Below are positions 42,601 through 51,926 of a stretch of 64,000 nt of DNA, one piece after another. Positions within the stretch are counted from its first letter, which is position 1. Each line of letters begins with the position of its first letter. The DNA is taken from assembly GCF_900290235.1 (NCBI RefSeq), contig NZ_OLMK01000088.1, positions 1 through 64,000 of the forward strand, in the 5' to 3' direction. The notes beneath the pieces are model-generated. The model searched no databases, was not told where the DNA came from, and worked only from the letters and a program-made list of their open reading frames with translations. The position numbers and the translations under genes were made by a program. This DNA is from Streptomyces sp. MA5143a. GTDB taxonomy: Bacteria > Actinomycetota > Actinomycetes > Streptomycetales > Streptomycetaceae.

Positions 42601-43004
42601 ATTTATCGGACAACTCGCACTGAGGACCGAGGAGTCGGCCACGGACGGTCGCCCGTCCGTCGAGGGCTGGGAGGCCGTCTCGCCGCACCGCGCCCCCGCA
42701 CGCTCGTATTCGACAACCGCCCACTCACCGCGGCGCCGCGGCCGCCCCACCCCGGCGGCAACCGTGCCATCACCCCGCAAGCCGTCACCACAAGCACACC
42801 GGCGCCCTGTGCCAAGGCCCCCCGTCACCCACGGTGAGGCGCACCGCGCACGGCAGACACACCGTCACCCGGACCCAGTCGCCCCTCCCCCCGTCGCGCG
42901 GCAGCCGCTCCGTCCCGTCGACACCGAGACCGAGCTTCCCCGCCCACCCCGGGGTGGGCCCTCCACGCTCGACGGCGGCACTGGCAGAACGACAGGAGAT
43001 GTAC

Positions 43005-44453
43005 ATGTCCGCTCTTCTCTCCAGGCTGTGGGCGATCTTGTTCGCCGCATGCCTGCTCCTCACGTCCCAGATCCTGATCACACCGGAGCGGGCGAGCGCG
43101 GCAGACCCGGGCTACCTGATGCTGCACTTCACCGGTGAAGGGGCGACCGGTCAGCAGATGTACCTCTCCCACAGCACGGACGGCCTGCACTGGAACGACC
43201 TCAACGACGGAGCGTCGATCCTGCGCTCCACCGTCGGCACGAAGGGGGTACGCGACCCCGCTCTGGTGAGATCGCCCGACGGCAGCAAGTACTGGATCAT
43301 CGCGACCGACCTGTGCTGGGGTTGCGGGTCGACCGTGGACGGCTCCATCAACAACGGCAGCCGCAGCATCGTGGTCTGGGAGTCGACGGACCTGGTCAAC
43401 TGGTCGCAGCCATGGCTGCTCAACGTGGCCGGCGCGATCCCCGACGGACGCAACGCCTGGGCGCCCGAGGCGATCTGGAACCCCGAGACCAATGACTACG
43501 TCCTGTACTGGGCGACGAACGTGCCCCTCAACGGCAAGACCAAGCACCGCATCTTCTACGCCCGCACCAGCGACTTCCGCACCATCACCACGCCCCAGAT
43601 CTACATCGACCGTCCCGGTACCCAGGAGCTCATCGACACCCAGATCGTCGAAGTCCCGGCCGGCGTCGGAGACTACCGTTACGTGCGGGCCTCCGGTGAC
43701 GGCGAGATCACCATCGAAGGCAGCAACTCGATCCTCGGCACGTGGACGAACCTCGGCAACCTCTCCGGCATCGGCCTGACCGGCGCGACGGGCACGACCG
43801 GCACGGCGGTCGAGGGTCCGATGTGGATGAAGTTCCGCGACCGCAACGAGTGGACCCTGTACCTCGACCAGTACGCCACCCGCGGCGGGTACATGCCGGT
43901 CACGACGACCAATCCCTCCGCTGTCGGCACCTACCAGCTCCCGGCATCGGGCAGCTACAACATGGGCGTCAACAAGAAGCGGCACGGCTCGATCCTGAAC
44001 CTCACGGCCGCCGAGGAGTCCCGCGTCCTCGCACGCTGGCCCAGCACCCCGGTCAAGCGGCTCCAGTCGTTCAACTTCCAGGACCGGTACGTGCGGCACG
44101 CCAACTTCGACGTGCGCATCGACCAGAACATCACCGGTCCTGACGCCCAGTTCCGGCTGCGACCCGGCCTGGCCGGCTCCGGCACCGTCTCCTTCGAGTC
44201 GGTGAACTACCCCGGCTACTTCCTGCGGCACGCCAACTACGACTTCCAGCTGGTCCGCAACGACGGCACCGCCCAGTTCGCCGCCGACGCCACCTTCAAC
44301 CAGGTCGCCGGCCTCGCCGACTCCAGCTGGTCCTCGTTCCAGTCGTACAACCACCCCGACCGGTACATCCGCCACTACGCGTACTACCTGAAGCTCGACC
44401 CGATCACCACCGCGACAGCACGCGGAGACGCCACCTTCCGCGTGACGAACTGA
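43005..44453 (+). CDS. Secreted GH43 exo-alpha-L-arabinofuranosidase with CBM42
   Basis: A 482-residue enzyme. The signal peptide runs to about residue 33 (ERASA cleavage). The GH43 five-blade propeller has VRDPALVRSPDG with the catalytic base Asp, and GTAVEGPMWMKF with the acid. The C-terminal AbfB (CBM42) trefoil has three FQDRYVRHANFD-like repeats and binds arabinofuranose side chains. Layout equals S. avermitilis Araf43A-type exo-1,5-arabinofuranosidases. I took the ATG at 43005, 6 bases after AGGAG, not the ATG two codons earlier. Confidence 0.9.
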   Translation: MSALLSRLWAILFAACLLLTSQILITPERASAADPGYLMLHFTGEGATGQQMYLSHSTDGLHWNDLNDGASILRSTVGTKGVRDPALVRSPDGSKYWIIATDLCWGCGSTVDGSINNGSRSIVVWESTDLVNWSQPWLLNVAGAIPDGRNAWAPEAIWNPETNDYVLYWATNVPLNGKTKHRIFYARTSDFRTITTPQIYIDRPGTQELIDTQIVEVPAGVGDYRYVRASGDGEITIEGSNSILGTWTNLGNLSGIGLTGATGTTGTAVEGPMWMKFRDRNEWTLYLDQYATRGGYMPVTTTNPSAVGTYQLPASGSYNMGVNKKRHGSILNLTAAEESRVLARWPSTPVKRLQSFNFQDRYVRHANFDVRIDQNITGPDAQFRLRPGLAGSGTVSFESVNYPGYFLRHANYDFQLVRNDGTAQFAADATFNQVAGLADSSWSSFQSYNHPDRYIRHYAYYLKLDPITTATARGDATFRVTN

Positions 44454-44471
44454 CCCGCACGGAACAGGAAT

Positions 44472-44532
44472 GCCGGCGCCTCCGCGGTGCCCTTCGCCCC
44501 CGACGCGCCCCACCGGCGCGGGAGGCGCCGGC
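44472..44532 (+). terminator. Terminator between the two GH43 genes
   Basis: A 12-bp perfect stem GCCGGCGCCTCC with GGAGGCGCCGGC around a 37-base loop, 18 bases after the GH43 stop. Confidence 0.7.
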
Positions 44533-44593
44533 TTCCTCCCTTCCACAAGCCGTCCCGATACACCCGCCCACCCAAGCAAGCTGTCCGACATGT

Positions 44594-44606
44594 CGAACAC
44601 CGTTCG
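44594..44606 (+). promoter_or_regulatory. Shared glycosidase palindrome, copy 2
   Basis: CGAACACCGTTCG, 21 bases upstream of the GH43-LamG start. It is nearly identical to copy 1 at 42588-42600. Confidence 0.5.
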
Positions 44607-44627
44607 AAACAAGAGGGATGTGAACCG

Positions 44628-46952
44628 ATGTTCAGCCTGAGACCTCAGGGCCGCAGGAGATTCCGACCGGGCGCTGTCGCCGCCGTGGCCGCCGCCTCGC
44701 TCCTGGTGGGCGTCGCCGGCCCGGCGGCCCCCGCCCAGGCAGCGGAGATCACCGATGGTCTGGCTCTCTGGTACAAGCTCGACGCCACCTCGGGAACCGT
44801 GGCGGCGGACGCCTCGGGCAACGGCCGGAACGGAACGGTGAACGGAACCGCCGGCTGGTCGGGTTCCGGGGAAGGGCTCACGTTCAACGGCTCCGACACC
44901 TACATCAAGGTGCCGGACAACATCATGAGCGGCATGAACTCGATCACCGTCTCGATGGACGTGCAGATCGACGCGGGCCAGGCCACGCCGTACTTCCTCT
45001 ACGGGTTCGGCAACTCCGCCAACGGAGCCGGCAACGGGTACCTGTTCACCACCGGCAACACGTTCCGGACCGCCATCGCCTCCGGGGCCTTCTCCACCGA
45101 GCAGAACACCCGGACCACCGACGCGCTGCCGCGCTCCGTCTGGAAGCACGTCACCTACACACAGACCGGCACCACGGGCGTCCTGTACCAGGACGGCGTG
45201 GAGGTGGCCCGCAACACGTCGGTCACCACCACCCCCGGTTCCATCGGCTCCGGCATCACCACGGCCAACTACATCGGCAAGTCCCTCTACAGCGGTGACA
45301 AGCTCTTCAAGGGCAAGATGAGGGACTTCAGGGTCTACAACCGCGCGCTGGCGCCCGGCGAGGTCCTCGAGATCAGCGGGAACACCACGCACATCGCCGC
45401 GGTCACCCATCCCTCGCTGAAGATCGACGCCCTCATCGACGACACCCGCAGCAAGATCACGCTGCCGGTGAAGGAGGGCACGGACCTCACCGCGCTCGCC
45501 CCGCAGTTCACCCTCGCCCAGGGCGCGTCCATCAGCCCGGCCTCCGGCACCCCCCGCGACTTCACCGAGCCCGTGACGTACGAGGTCACCGGCTCCGACG
45601 GAACGAAGCGCACCTGGACGGTGGAGGCGCTGGTCATCAGGAGCCCGGTTCTGCCGGGGCTCACCGCCGACCCGAACATCGTCCGCTTCGGCGACACCTA
45701 CTACATCTACCCGACCACCGACGGCTTCGCGAACTGGAGCGGTACGCAGTTCAAGGCGTACTCCTCCAAGGACCTGGTCCACTGGACGGACCACGGCGTC
45801 ATCCTGGACCTGGGTCCCGACATCTCGTGGACCAACAGCCGGGCCTGGGCCCCGACGATGACCGCCAAGAACGGGAAGTACTACTTCTACTACTCCGCCG
45901 ACGGGAACATCGGCGTCGCGGTCTCCGACTCGCCCACCGGCCCGTTCAAGGACCCCCTGGGCAAGCCGCTGATCGCCCGCGGCGCCTACTCGGGCCAGAT
46001 GATCGACCCGGCGGTCTTCACCGACGACGACGGCCAGTCCTACCTCTACTTCGCCAACGGCCAGGCGTACGTGGTTCCCCTGAACGACGACATGGTCTCC
46101 TTCGACGCCTCCAAGGTCACCAACATCACCCCCAGCGGCTACAGGGAGGGCTCCTTCGTCGTCAAGCGCAAGGGCACCTACTACTTCATGTGGTCGGAGA
46201 ACGACACACGTGACGAGAACTACCGGGTCGCCTACGCCACCGGCTCCTCGCCCACCGGTCCCTGGACCAAGCGGGGCGTGATCCTGGAGAAGGACCTCTC
46301 GCTCGGCATCAAGGGCCCCGGCCACCACTCCGTGGTGCAGGTACCGGGCACCGACGACTGGTACATCGCCTACCACCGCTTCGCCATCCCCGGCGGAGAC
46401 GGCACCCACCGCGAAACCACCATCGACAAGATGGAGTTCGACGCCGACGGCCTGATCAAGACGGTCGTCCCCACCCTGAGCAGCATCGCCCCGGTCTCCG
46501 GCGGCATCGCCCTGCCGACGAACACCACCCGCTCGCTCCAGTCCGTCAACTTCCCCGGCCGCTACGCCGCCGTACGCTCCGACAGCCTCGGCTACCTCGA
46601 CCCGGTGACGTCCTCCAGCACGACGGCGGTCAAGCAGAGCGCCACCTTCACGATCGTCCCCGGTCTGGCCGACGGAAGCTGCTACTCGTTCCGTGACGCC
46701 TCCGGCCGCTACCTGCGCCACAAAGACCTCCGGATCCGCGCCGACGCCAGCAACGGCACGACCCTCTTCAACAAGGACGCCACCTACTGCGCCCGGTCGG
46801 GCTCGGCCACCGGTTCGGTCAGCCTGGAGTCGTACAACTACCCCGGCCGCTACCTCCGCCACTACAACTACGAGCTGCGCCTGGACACCTTCCAGGACAA
46901 CGCCACCTTCCGCGCCGACAGTTCCTTCAAGGCGGTCGGCCCCTGGGCCTGA
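44628..46952 (+). CDS. Secreted multi-domain GH43 glycosidase (LamG, GH43, CBM42)
   Basis: A 774-residue enzyme. Signal peptide to about residue 38. A LamG/concanavalin-like module (about 42-230, GLALWYKLDATSG, FKGKMRDFRVYNRALAPGEV) is followed by an Ig-like linker (240-330), then a GH43 domain (LTADPNIVRFGDTYYIYPT, RAWAPTMTAKNGKYYFYYS, GYREGSFVVKR), and a CBM42 AbfB trefoil. Likely an alpha-L-arabinofuranosidase or related enzyme on arabinan or arabinoxylan. It has its own start site and a shared palindrome. The next gene begins 38 bases later and may be in one transcript. Confidence 0.88.
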   Translation: MFSLRPQGRRRFRPGAVAAVAAASLLVGVAGPAAPAQAAEITDGLALWYKLDATSGTVAADASGNGRNGTVNGTAGWSGSGEGLTFNGSDTYIKVPDNIMSGMNSITVSMDVQIDAGQATPYFLYGFGNSANGAGNGYLFTTGNTFRTAIASGAFSTEQNTRTTDALPRSVWKHVTYTQTGTTGVLYQDGVEVARNTSVTTTPGSIGSGITTANYIGKSLYSGDKLFKGKMRDFRVYNRALAPGEVLEISGNTTHIAAVTHPSLKIDALIDDTRSKITLPVKEGTDLTALAPQFTLAQGASISPASGTPRDFTEPVTYEVTGSDGTKRTWTVEALVIRSPVLPGLTADPNIVRFGDTYYIYPTTDGFANWSGTQFKAYSSKDLVHWTDHGVILDLGPDISWTNSRAWAPTMTAKNGKYYFYYSADGNIGVAVSDSPTGPFKDPLGKPLIARGAYSGQMIDPAVFTDDDGQSYLYFANGQAYVVPLNDDMVSFDASKVTNITPSGYREGSFVVKRKGTYYFMWSENDTRDENYRVAYATGSSPTGPWTKRGVILEKDLSLGIKGPGHHSVVQVPGTDDWYIAYHRFAIPGGDGTHRETTIDKMEFDADGLIKTVVPTLSSIAPVSGGIALPTNTTRSLQSVNFPGRYAAVRSDSLGYLDPVTSSSTTAVKQSATFTIVPGLADGSCYSFRDASGRYLRHKDLRIRADASNGTTLFNKDATYCARSGSATGSVSLESYNYPGRYLRHYNYELRLDTFQDNATFRADSSFKAVGPWA

Positions 46953-46990
46953 TCGATTCCCCTCCCACGCCCGGTAATCAGGAAGGCCGC

Positions 46991-49258
46991 ATGAAAGTCC
47001 CTCGACGAAGCGGTACCCGAGTCGCCGGGACGGCCACCGCCGTCCTGGCCGTCCTCGGCACGGTGACCGCCGTGCCCGCATCCGCCGCCACGCCGGGAAG
47101 CTGGACCTCGGTCCAGCCCGGTGTCGCACAGACCGGCTGTGACGGCGTACGCGCCACCGTCGCGCTGGACGCGAACGGCGCCCTCTCGCTCGGCGCGACC
47201 TGGAACTGCCGCCAGGCACTGACACCCGCTCCGATCGGTCTGGTGACCAGCCAGGTCGACTTCACCACCGGACTGGACTTCGTCAGCCGCACGGATGCGC
47301 CCGTCACCTCCACCTACGAGGTCCAAGCGGGGAAGTCCCGTGTCCGGACGCGGTCCGCGACCGAGACGAGACTGGTGTTCGCGAAGGGCTCCGCGCGGAT
47401 GACCGTGCACGTCCGCACCTCCCCGGACGGCATGGCGCTGCGCTACGAGCTGCCGTCGGGTGCGACGGTGCTGCGCGAGGCGACCTCGTTCGATCTGCCG
47501 GCCGACGCCCAGCTGTCCCGGCAGGAGTTCAGCGCCGATCACGAAAGGGGCTATGTGACCTCTTCGGTCGCCGACGTGGCGACGGGCTCCTACGACATGG
47601 GCATGTTCGCCCAGCAGTCCAACGGCGCGCGGGTGCTGCTCGCCGAGTCCGGTGTGGACGGCGGCTACTCGGGTGGCCGGTTCACGCACACCCAGGGCAC
47701 CGACCGGTTCACCGTCGCGCTGGCCGACGCGCAGATCGTGCGGTCCGGCGCGTTCGCCACGGCCTGGCGCACCGCCGCCATCGGCAGCACGGCGACGGTC
47801 GTGGAGTCCACGCTGGTCGACGACGTGGCGCCCGCGTCGAAGGTCTCCGACACCTCGTGGATCAAGCCGGGTATCGCCGCGTGGCCATGGCTGGACGGCA
47901 TGTGGAACACCCAGCGCGATCTGACCAAGCTCAAGCAGTGGGCCGACTACGCCTCCTCGCAGGGCTGGCCCTATCTCCTGGTCGACGACGGGTGGAAGGA
48001 CAACCAGGCGATCATCCCCGAGCTCGTGACCTACGCTCGGGAGCGCGGCGTGCGGATCATGCTCTGGTACCACTGGCAGGACCTGGACACCGCCGCCGAG
48101 CGGGACACCCAGTTCACCAAGATCACAGGGTGGGGTGTCGCCGGCGTCAAGATGGACTTCATGGGGTCCGAGTCCCAAGCCCGACAGCAGTGGTACGACG
48201 CGACCCTGGCCGACACCGCCCGCTACAAGCTGATGGTCGACCTGCACGGCTCGCGCCTGTCCGTCGGCGTCCACCGCACCTGGCCGCACGTGCTGACCAA
48301 CGAGGCCGTCCGGGGCGAGGAATACCCCGGTGGCCGGAACATCGGGCACGTGGCCGCCCTCCCGTTCACGCGCGGTGTCCTCGGCCCGGCCGACTACTCG
48401 CCGATGAGCTTCCAGCAGGGCAACCCGAACAGCGACGGAGCCGAACTCGCCCTCGGCGTACTCCTGGACAGCGGCATCATGCTGCCCGGCGGCCGTATCT
48501 CGGACTACCAGGCCCGTCCCGAGGCACAGCGGTGGCTGCGTATGCTGCCGACCGTGTGGGACGAGACGAAGTACGTCTCGGGCGACCCGCTCACCGGAGG
48601 GGTCATCGCGCGCCGCAGCGGTGACCGGTGGTTCGTCGGCGCGCTCAGGCGCGGCGGCGCCACCACCATCAGCTACCCGACGACGTTCCTCGGCTCCGGT
48701 ACCTGGCACGCGGAGATCATCACCGACGGTCCCGACGGCCTGACCCGCACCAGCAAGGTCATCCAGGCCGGTGACACGTTGAGCGTCCCGGCGGTCGCGG
48801 GCGGCGGCCACGCGGTCAGACTGACCAAGGTCGCGGCCTTCCCCACCGGCAACCGCACGGTGACCATCGCCGGCAGCAACCACGTACTCGACGTGAGGAG
48901 CGCGAGCCTCGCGAACGACGCCGCGATCATCCGCTGGCCCAGCACCGGCGGCGCCAACCAGCGCTTCGCGTTCGTGCCCCTCGACGACGGATACACACGG
49001 ATCGTCAACCAGGCCAGTGGCAGGGACGTCGTCATCCGGTACGCGTCGCGCGACGCGGGCGCGAAGGCGATCCAGTACACCTACGAGGCCAACGCGAACA
49101 CCAACGACGAATGGCTGGCCGAGGACGCGGGCGACGGCCGTGTCCGGCTCCTCAACCGCCACAGCGGTCTCTATCTCACCGCGGGCAACGCCCAGGGCGA
49201 CCAGTTGGAGCAACGCCCGTTCGACGGCGGCGACCACCAGATGTTCACCGTCTCCTGA
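46991..49258 (+). CDS. Secreted GH97 alpha-glycosidase with ricin B module
   Basis: A 755-residue enzyme. Signal peptide ends near ASAATPG (residue 31). The GH97 region shows WPWLDGMWNTQRDLTKLK, LLVDDGWKD, MLWYHWQD and the GVAGVKMDFMGSESQ strand that carries the nucleophile Asp of retaining alpha-galactosidase members. LTNEAVRGEEYPGG supplies the acid/base and calcium-site residues. The C-terminal trefoil has QxW-like motifs. It is probably co-transcribed with the upstream GH43. Alpha-galactosidase is more likely than alpha-glucosidase, but I cannot settle it. Confidence 0.87.
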   Translation: MKVPRRSGTRVAGTATAVLAVLGTVTAVPASAATPGSWTSVQPGVAQTGCDGVRATVALDANGALSLGATWNCRQALTPAPIGLVTSQVDFTTGLDFVSRTDAPVTSTYEVQAGKSRVRTRSATETRLVFAKGSARMTVHVRTSPDGMALRYELPSGATVLREATSFDLPADAQLSRQEFSADHERGYVTSSVADVATGSYDMGMFAQQSNGARVLLAESGVDGGYSGGRFTHTQGTDRFTVALADAQIVRSGAFATAWRTAAIGSTATVVESTLVDDVAPASKVSDTSWIKPGIAAWPWLDGMWNTQRDLTKLKQWADYASSQGWPYLLVDDGWKDNQAIIPELVTYARERGVRIMLWYHWQDLDTAAERDTQFTKITGWGVAGVKMDFMGSESQARQQWYDATLADTARYKLMVDLHGSRLSVGVHRTWPHVLTNEAVRGEEYPGGRNIGHVAALPFTRGVLGPADYSPMSFQQGNPNSDGAELALGVLLDSGIMLPGGRISDYQARPEAQRWLRMLPTVWDETKYVSGDPLTGGVIARRSGDRWFVGALRRGGATTISYPTTFLGSGTWHAEIITDGPDGLTRTSKVIQAGDTLSVPAVAGGGHAVRLTKVAAFPTGNRTVTIAGSNHVLDVRSASLANDAAIIRWPSTGGANQRFAFVPLDDGYTRIVNQASGRDVVIRYASRDAGAKAIQYTYEANANTNDEWLAEDAGDGRVRLLNRHSGLYLTAGNAQGDQLEQRPFDGGDHQMFTVS

Positions 49259-49270
49259 GAACCGCCCGTG

Positions 49271-49304
49271 GGCCCGGCCCTGACGCTCGCGTCAGGGCCG
49301 GGCC
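49271..49304 (+). terminator. Terminator after the GH97 gene
   Basis: A perfect 15-bp stem GGCCCGGCCCTGACG/CGTCAGGGCCGGGCC with a 4-base loop, 12 bases after the stop. It also separates the gene from the convergent beta-lactamase. Confidence 0.85.
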
Positions 49305-49340
49305 TGTCTGTCTGCCTACGGAGATGTGCGGCAGGCGGTG

Positions 49341-50240
49341 CTAGCGCAGGGCGCCGGCCAGGAGGTGGGCGGTGTCCGCGATCAGCTTGTTCTCCGTCGT
49401 GGCGTCCTGGTCGAACTTGCGGGACATGATGGAGAGGACCAGCGGGGTGCCGTCCTCGGTCCAGGCGATACCCACGTTGTTGTTGGTGCCGTAGGAACCG
49501 CCACCCGTCTTGTCCGCGACGGCCCATGAGGACGGCAGACCCGCGCGCAGGCGGGTGCCGCTGGTCTGGTTGTGCAGCAGCCAGTGGGTGAGGAGCGCGC
49601 GGTCGGGCCGGCTGAGCGCGTCGCCGAGGACGAGCCGGGCGTAGGTGCGGCCGATCGCGCGCGGGCTGGTGGTGTCCGTGATCCGCCACGGCTCGCCCGA
49701 GTTCAGCTCCGTCTCCCACCGGTCCAGCCGGGTCACCGGGTCACCGAGGGACCGGGCGAAACGGGTGATCGCCGTGGGGCCGCCCAGTTCGCGCAGGAGC
49801 AGATTGCCGGCGGTGTTGTCACTGTGGCGGATCGTGGCGTCGCACAGCTCGGCGATCGTCATGCCCGTGGCCAGGTGCTCCCTGGTCACGTCCGAGTTCT
49901 CGAGGAGGTCGGCCGCGGTGTAGTGGATCCGGCGGGACAGCACCTCGCCGTCGCGGTCCAGGTCGCGCAGCACCGCCGCCGCGGCGAGCGTCTTGAACAG
50001 CGAACAGATCGGGAACAGTGTGTCGGCACGGTGCCGGATCGTTTTTCCGGTACGGACATGGTGGGCGTAGACCCCCAGCCGGGCCCCGTACTGCCCCTCC
50101 AGCGCGCGAAGACCGTCGGTGACACCGTCGGACGCGCGAGCGGGCGGGGTCGTGAGCAGGGCTGTGGCGGTGGCCGTACCGGCCACCAGCAGCGTGCGCC
50201 GGTTCATCGCAGAGGCAAGAGGGCCGCTCGTCCGTAACAT
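49341..50240 (-). CDS. Class A beta-lactamase
   Basis: A 299-residue serine hydrolase. The catalytic S80-x-x-K83 (SLFK), S140-D-N142 and E176-x-x-x-N180 (ETELN) and K244-T-G (ADKTGGGS) are all intact. A Tat-like signal (NRRTLLVAGTATA) precedes the mature protein. The start ATG is 7 bases after GGAG. Streptomyces carry such enzymes widely; presence next to the GH genes is unlikely to be functional linkage. Confidence 0.93.
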   Translation of the reverse strand: MLRTSGPLASAMNRRTLLVAGTATATALLTTPPARASDGVTDGLRALEGQYGARLGVYAHHVRTGKTIRHRADTLFPICSLFKTLAAAAVLRDLDRDGEVLSRRIHYTAADLLENSDVTREHLATGMTIAELCDATIRHSDNTAGNLLLRELGGPTAITRFARSLGDPVTRLDRWETELNSGEPWRITDTTSPRAIGRTYARLVLGDALSRPDRALLTHWLLHNQTSGTRLRAGLPSSWAVADKTGGGSYGTNNNVGIAWTEDGTPLVLSIMSRKFDQDATTENKLIADTAHLLAGALR

Positions 50241-50367
50241 CGTTCACTCCTTCATCGACGTGCGTCTGAAGTTCCGTCAGTGATCGACGCAGCGGCTCGC
50301 GGCCCGGTTGCGTTCGACAGCAGCCGCCGACGTCGCGGCTGACCCGCCGTGGTCGGGCCGCTGACGG

Positions 50368-50664
50368 TCAGGGGGTGTCGCCGGAGTAGTAGAAGCGGCA
50401 GCTCACACCCGGGCCCGGCGTGCGGGGTTCACCGGGGCGGGGGTCGTACAGGGCGCGGCCGCCGGGCCAGCGTCCGAGTTCGGTGGACAGGGCCGCGCCG
50501 TCGTCGACTTCTTCGGTTCGCCAGCCGTGGATGTCCAGCAGCAGACCGTCCAGGGGTCCGCCGACGAGTGCGGCGTAGGTCCGGTGTGGGAGCGGGCCGG
50601 GGTGGGGGTCGTCGTGCTCCGCGCCGTACACCCGGCCGTTCAGCAGCTGCTCGTCGCCGTTCAT
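50368..50664 (-). CDS. Small hypothetical protein
   Basis: A 98-residue protein of unknown function. It is rich in Gly/Asp and Pro; RTYAALVGGPLDGLLLDIHGW looks like a small domain seen in conserved Streptomyces proteins, but I do not recognise it. An upstream TTG at 50694 with GGAG 7 bases before it is an alternative start (108 residues). No partner is evident. Confidence 0.55.
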   Translation of the reverse strand: MNGDEQLLNGRVYGAEHDDPHPGPLPHRTYAALVGGPLDGLLLDIHGWRTEEVDDGAALSTELGRWPGGRALYDPRPGEPRTPGPGVSCRFYYSGDTP

Positions 50665-50939
50665 CCGACCAAGCCTTGCAGGCGCCACTGACAACGGGGG
50701 CTCCTACAGGGCCGCCCTGGGCTTGCCGGCATCAGGTGCGGAAGCGGGAGAGAGGTGGTGATCGAACGAGATGGTGAACCGGCTACGATGCGTTCGCGCG
50801 ATGAAGTGGCGGGTCTCAGGACCGGGGTCCTCCGGGTGTCTCTCACGTCACCGTCGTGTCGGCCTGGTCGTGAACGACCGTCGTAGATCTTGCCGTGCGG
50901 CGCTGGGTGGTGCGCACGGCCGACAAGGGAGAACTCGGC

Positions 50940-51371
50940 ATGTCGATGATCCGGCTCACGGCTCCGGCACACTCCCTCACCGAGGAGGGCCGCAAGTCCG
51001 TCCAGCGCGATCTGGCCGCTGCCCTGCTGCGTTGGGAGGGGGCGCCCGACGCGTCGTTCTTCCGCGCCCAGTTGTGGAGCTACCTCGTCGAACTGCCCGA
51101 AGGGGCCCAGACCACCGCCGAGGATGACGCGTCCCGCTTCCTCGTCGACGTCACGGTCCCCCAGGGAGTGCTCTCCGCGGAGGGCACCGCCGGCTTGGTG
51201 GCGGAAGCCACCGAGGTCGTCCTGTCGGCGGCCGGACTCTCCCGGACGGACGCACCGCGGGTATGGGTGCTGGTGCACGAGCAGCCCGACGGGACCTGGG
51301 GGGCGGGGGGACGGGTCGTCCGCCGTGCCGACCTCGCGGCCATCGCCAAGAAGCAGCGCGACGAGGCGTAA
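50940..51371 (+). CDS. Tautomerase-family-like protein
   Basis: A 143-residue protein with the beta-alpha-beta repeats of the 4-oxalocrotonate tautomerase superfamily: IRLTAPAHSLTEEGRKSVQR, FLVDVTVPQGVLSAE, then VWVLVHEQPDGTWGAGGR. The catalytic Pro-1 that follows the start Met in this family is replaced (Met-Ser-Met), so it may be inactive or use another residue. A weak AGGGAGAA site precedes the ATG. No link to nearby genes. Confidence 0.7.
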   Translation: MSMIRLTAPAHSLTEEGRKSVQRDLAAALLRWEGAPDASFFRAQLWSYLVELPEGAQTTAEDDASRFLVDVTVPQGVLSAEGTAGLVAEATEVVLSAAGLSRTDAPRVWVLVHEQPDGTWGAGGRVVRRADLAAIAKKQRDEA

Positions 51372-51416
51372 CGACCTGCGGTCGGCACGTGAAGTCGGAT
51401 TGCCTCCTTGCCGGTC

Positions 51417-51429
51417 TCGAAAGTTTCGA
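51417..51429. promoter_or_regulatory. Xylanase-type inverted repeat, distal copy
   Basis: TCGAAA-g-TTTCGA. CGAAA/TTTCG palindromes are recurrent upstream of Streptomyces xylanase genes, to my knowledge; here it lies 498 bases upstream of the start. Confidence 0.4.
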
Positions 51430-51724
51430 AGATTTCCCAGAATCTTTGACGCCACAACCTAGGAATGCGGAGCCCTGCGGTCAAGGGCTCTGGCTGATCT
51501 GTCTACAAACTGGCCTCTTCCTCGAGCTTGCCGAGCCGGGAATCCGACCGGCGTCAGACCGGCAGTCCCCACACGGCTTCCCGACCCAGGAGTGTGAAGG
51601 ACGGCAGTTGAGGGCGGCGCCAGAGGTTTCCGCGCGCCTGCTCCGGACTCGACCCGAGGCCTATGCCGTTCGACGGTCGGCGGCCCCGAAGGTGCGCTCC
51701 CGCCACCCTGCGGGTTTCCGAATG

Positions 51725-51737
51725 TTTCGAAGCGAAA
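51725..51737. promoter_or_regulatory. Xylanase-type inverted repeat, proximal copy
   Basis: TTTCG-aag-CGAAA, 189 bases upstream of the GH10 start. Confidence 0.45.
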
Positions 51738-51761
51738 GCTGAAACTTTTTGTGTGGCGAGT

Positions 51762-51781
51762 ATTGACGATTCATCGTCAAT
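51762..51781. promoter_or_regulatory. 20-bp palindrome overlapping a TTGACG box
   Basis: ATTGACGAT-tc-ATCGTCAAT, perfect 9-bp arms. The TTGACG could be a -35 element, so a repressor here would block RNA polymerase. It lies 145 bases upstream of the xylanase ATG. Confidence 0.5.
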
Positions 51782-51926
51782 CCCTCAATCATCCGTGTCG
51801 GGAAGCCGACCAGAAACCGTGCCCTCGACCGCGTCGGCGAGCCGCTATGGAGTCCCCCCCATACCCGTGTCGAGACGTTCCCCCGCGCTACAGCCATTCC
51901 GTGATCTCTACCTTGGAGGCACAGTC

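Larger units (their letters stand above)
42173..43004. other. 832-base intergenic region between two glycosidase genes
   Basis: No gene is supported. It contains an inverted repeat AGACAT-gca-ATGTCT at 42412-42426 near the GH29 side, an AT-richer stretch (about 42340-42420), a TTGACG box at 42545 with a plausible -10 near 42568, and a palindrome CGAAC-aac-GTTCG at 42588-42600 that recurs before the next glycosidase gene. Two short reverse frames are Arg-rich and unconvincing. Confidence 0.6.
51372..51926. other. 555-base intergenic region before the xylanase gene
   Basis: No gene is supported. It contains TCGAAAGTTTCGA (51417-51429), TTTCG-aag-CGAAA (51725-51737) and a 9-bp palindrome ATTGACGAT-tc-ATCGTCAAT (51762-51781). 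These would fit a substrate-controlled xylanase promoter. Confidence 0.6.

Noticed and set aside
42825..47225. A 1,466-codon reverse frame opposite the GH43 genes
   Set aside because: Same GC-bias shadow; the forward GH43 genes have signal peptides and catalytic motifs.
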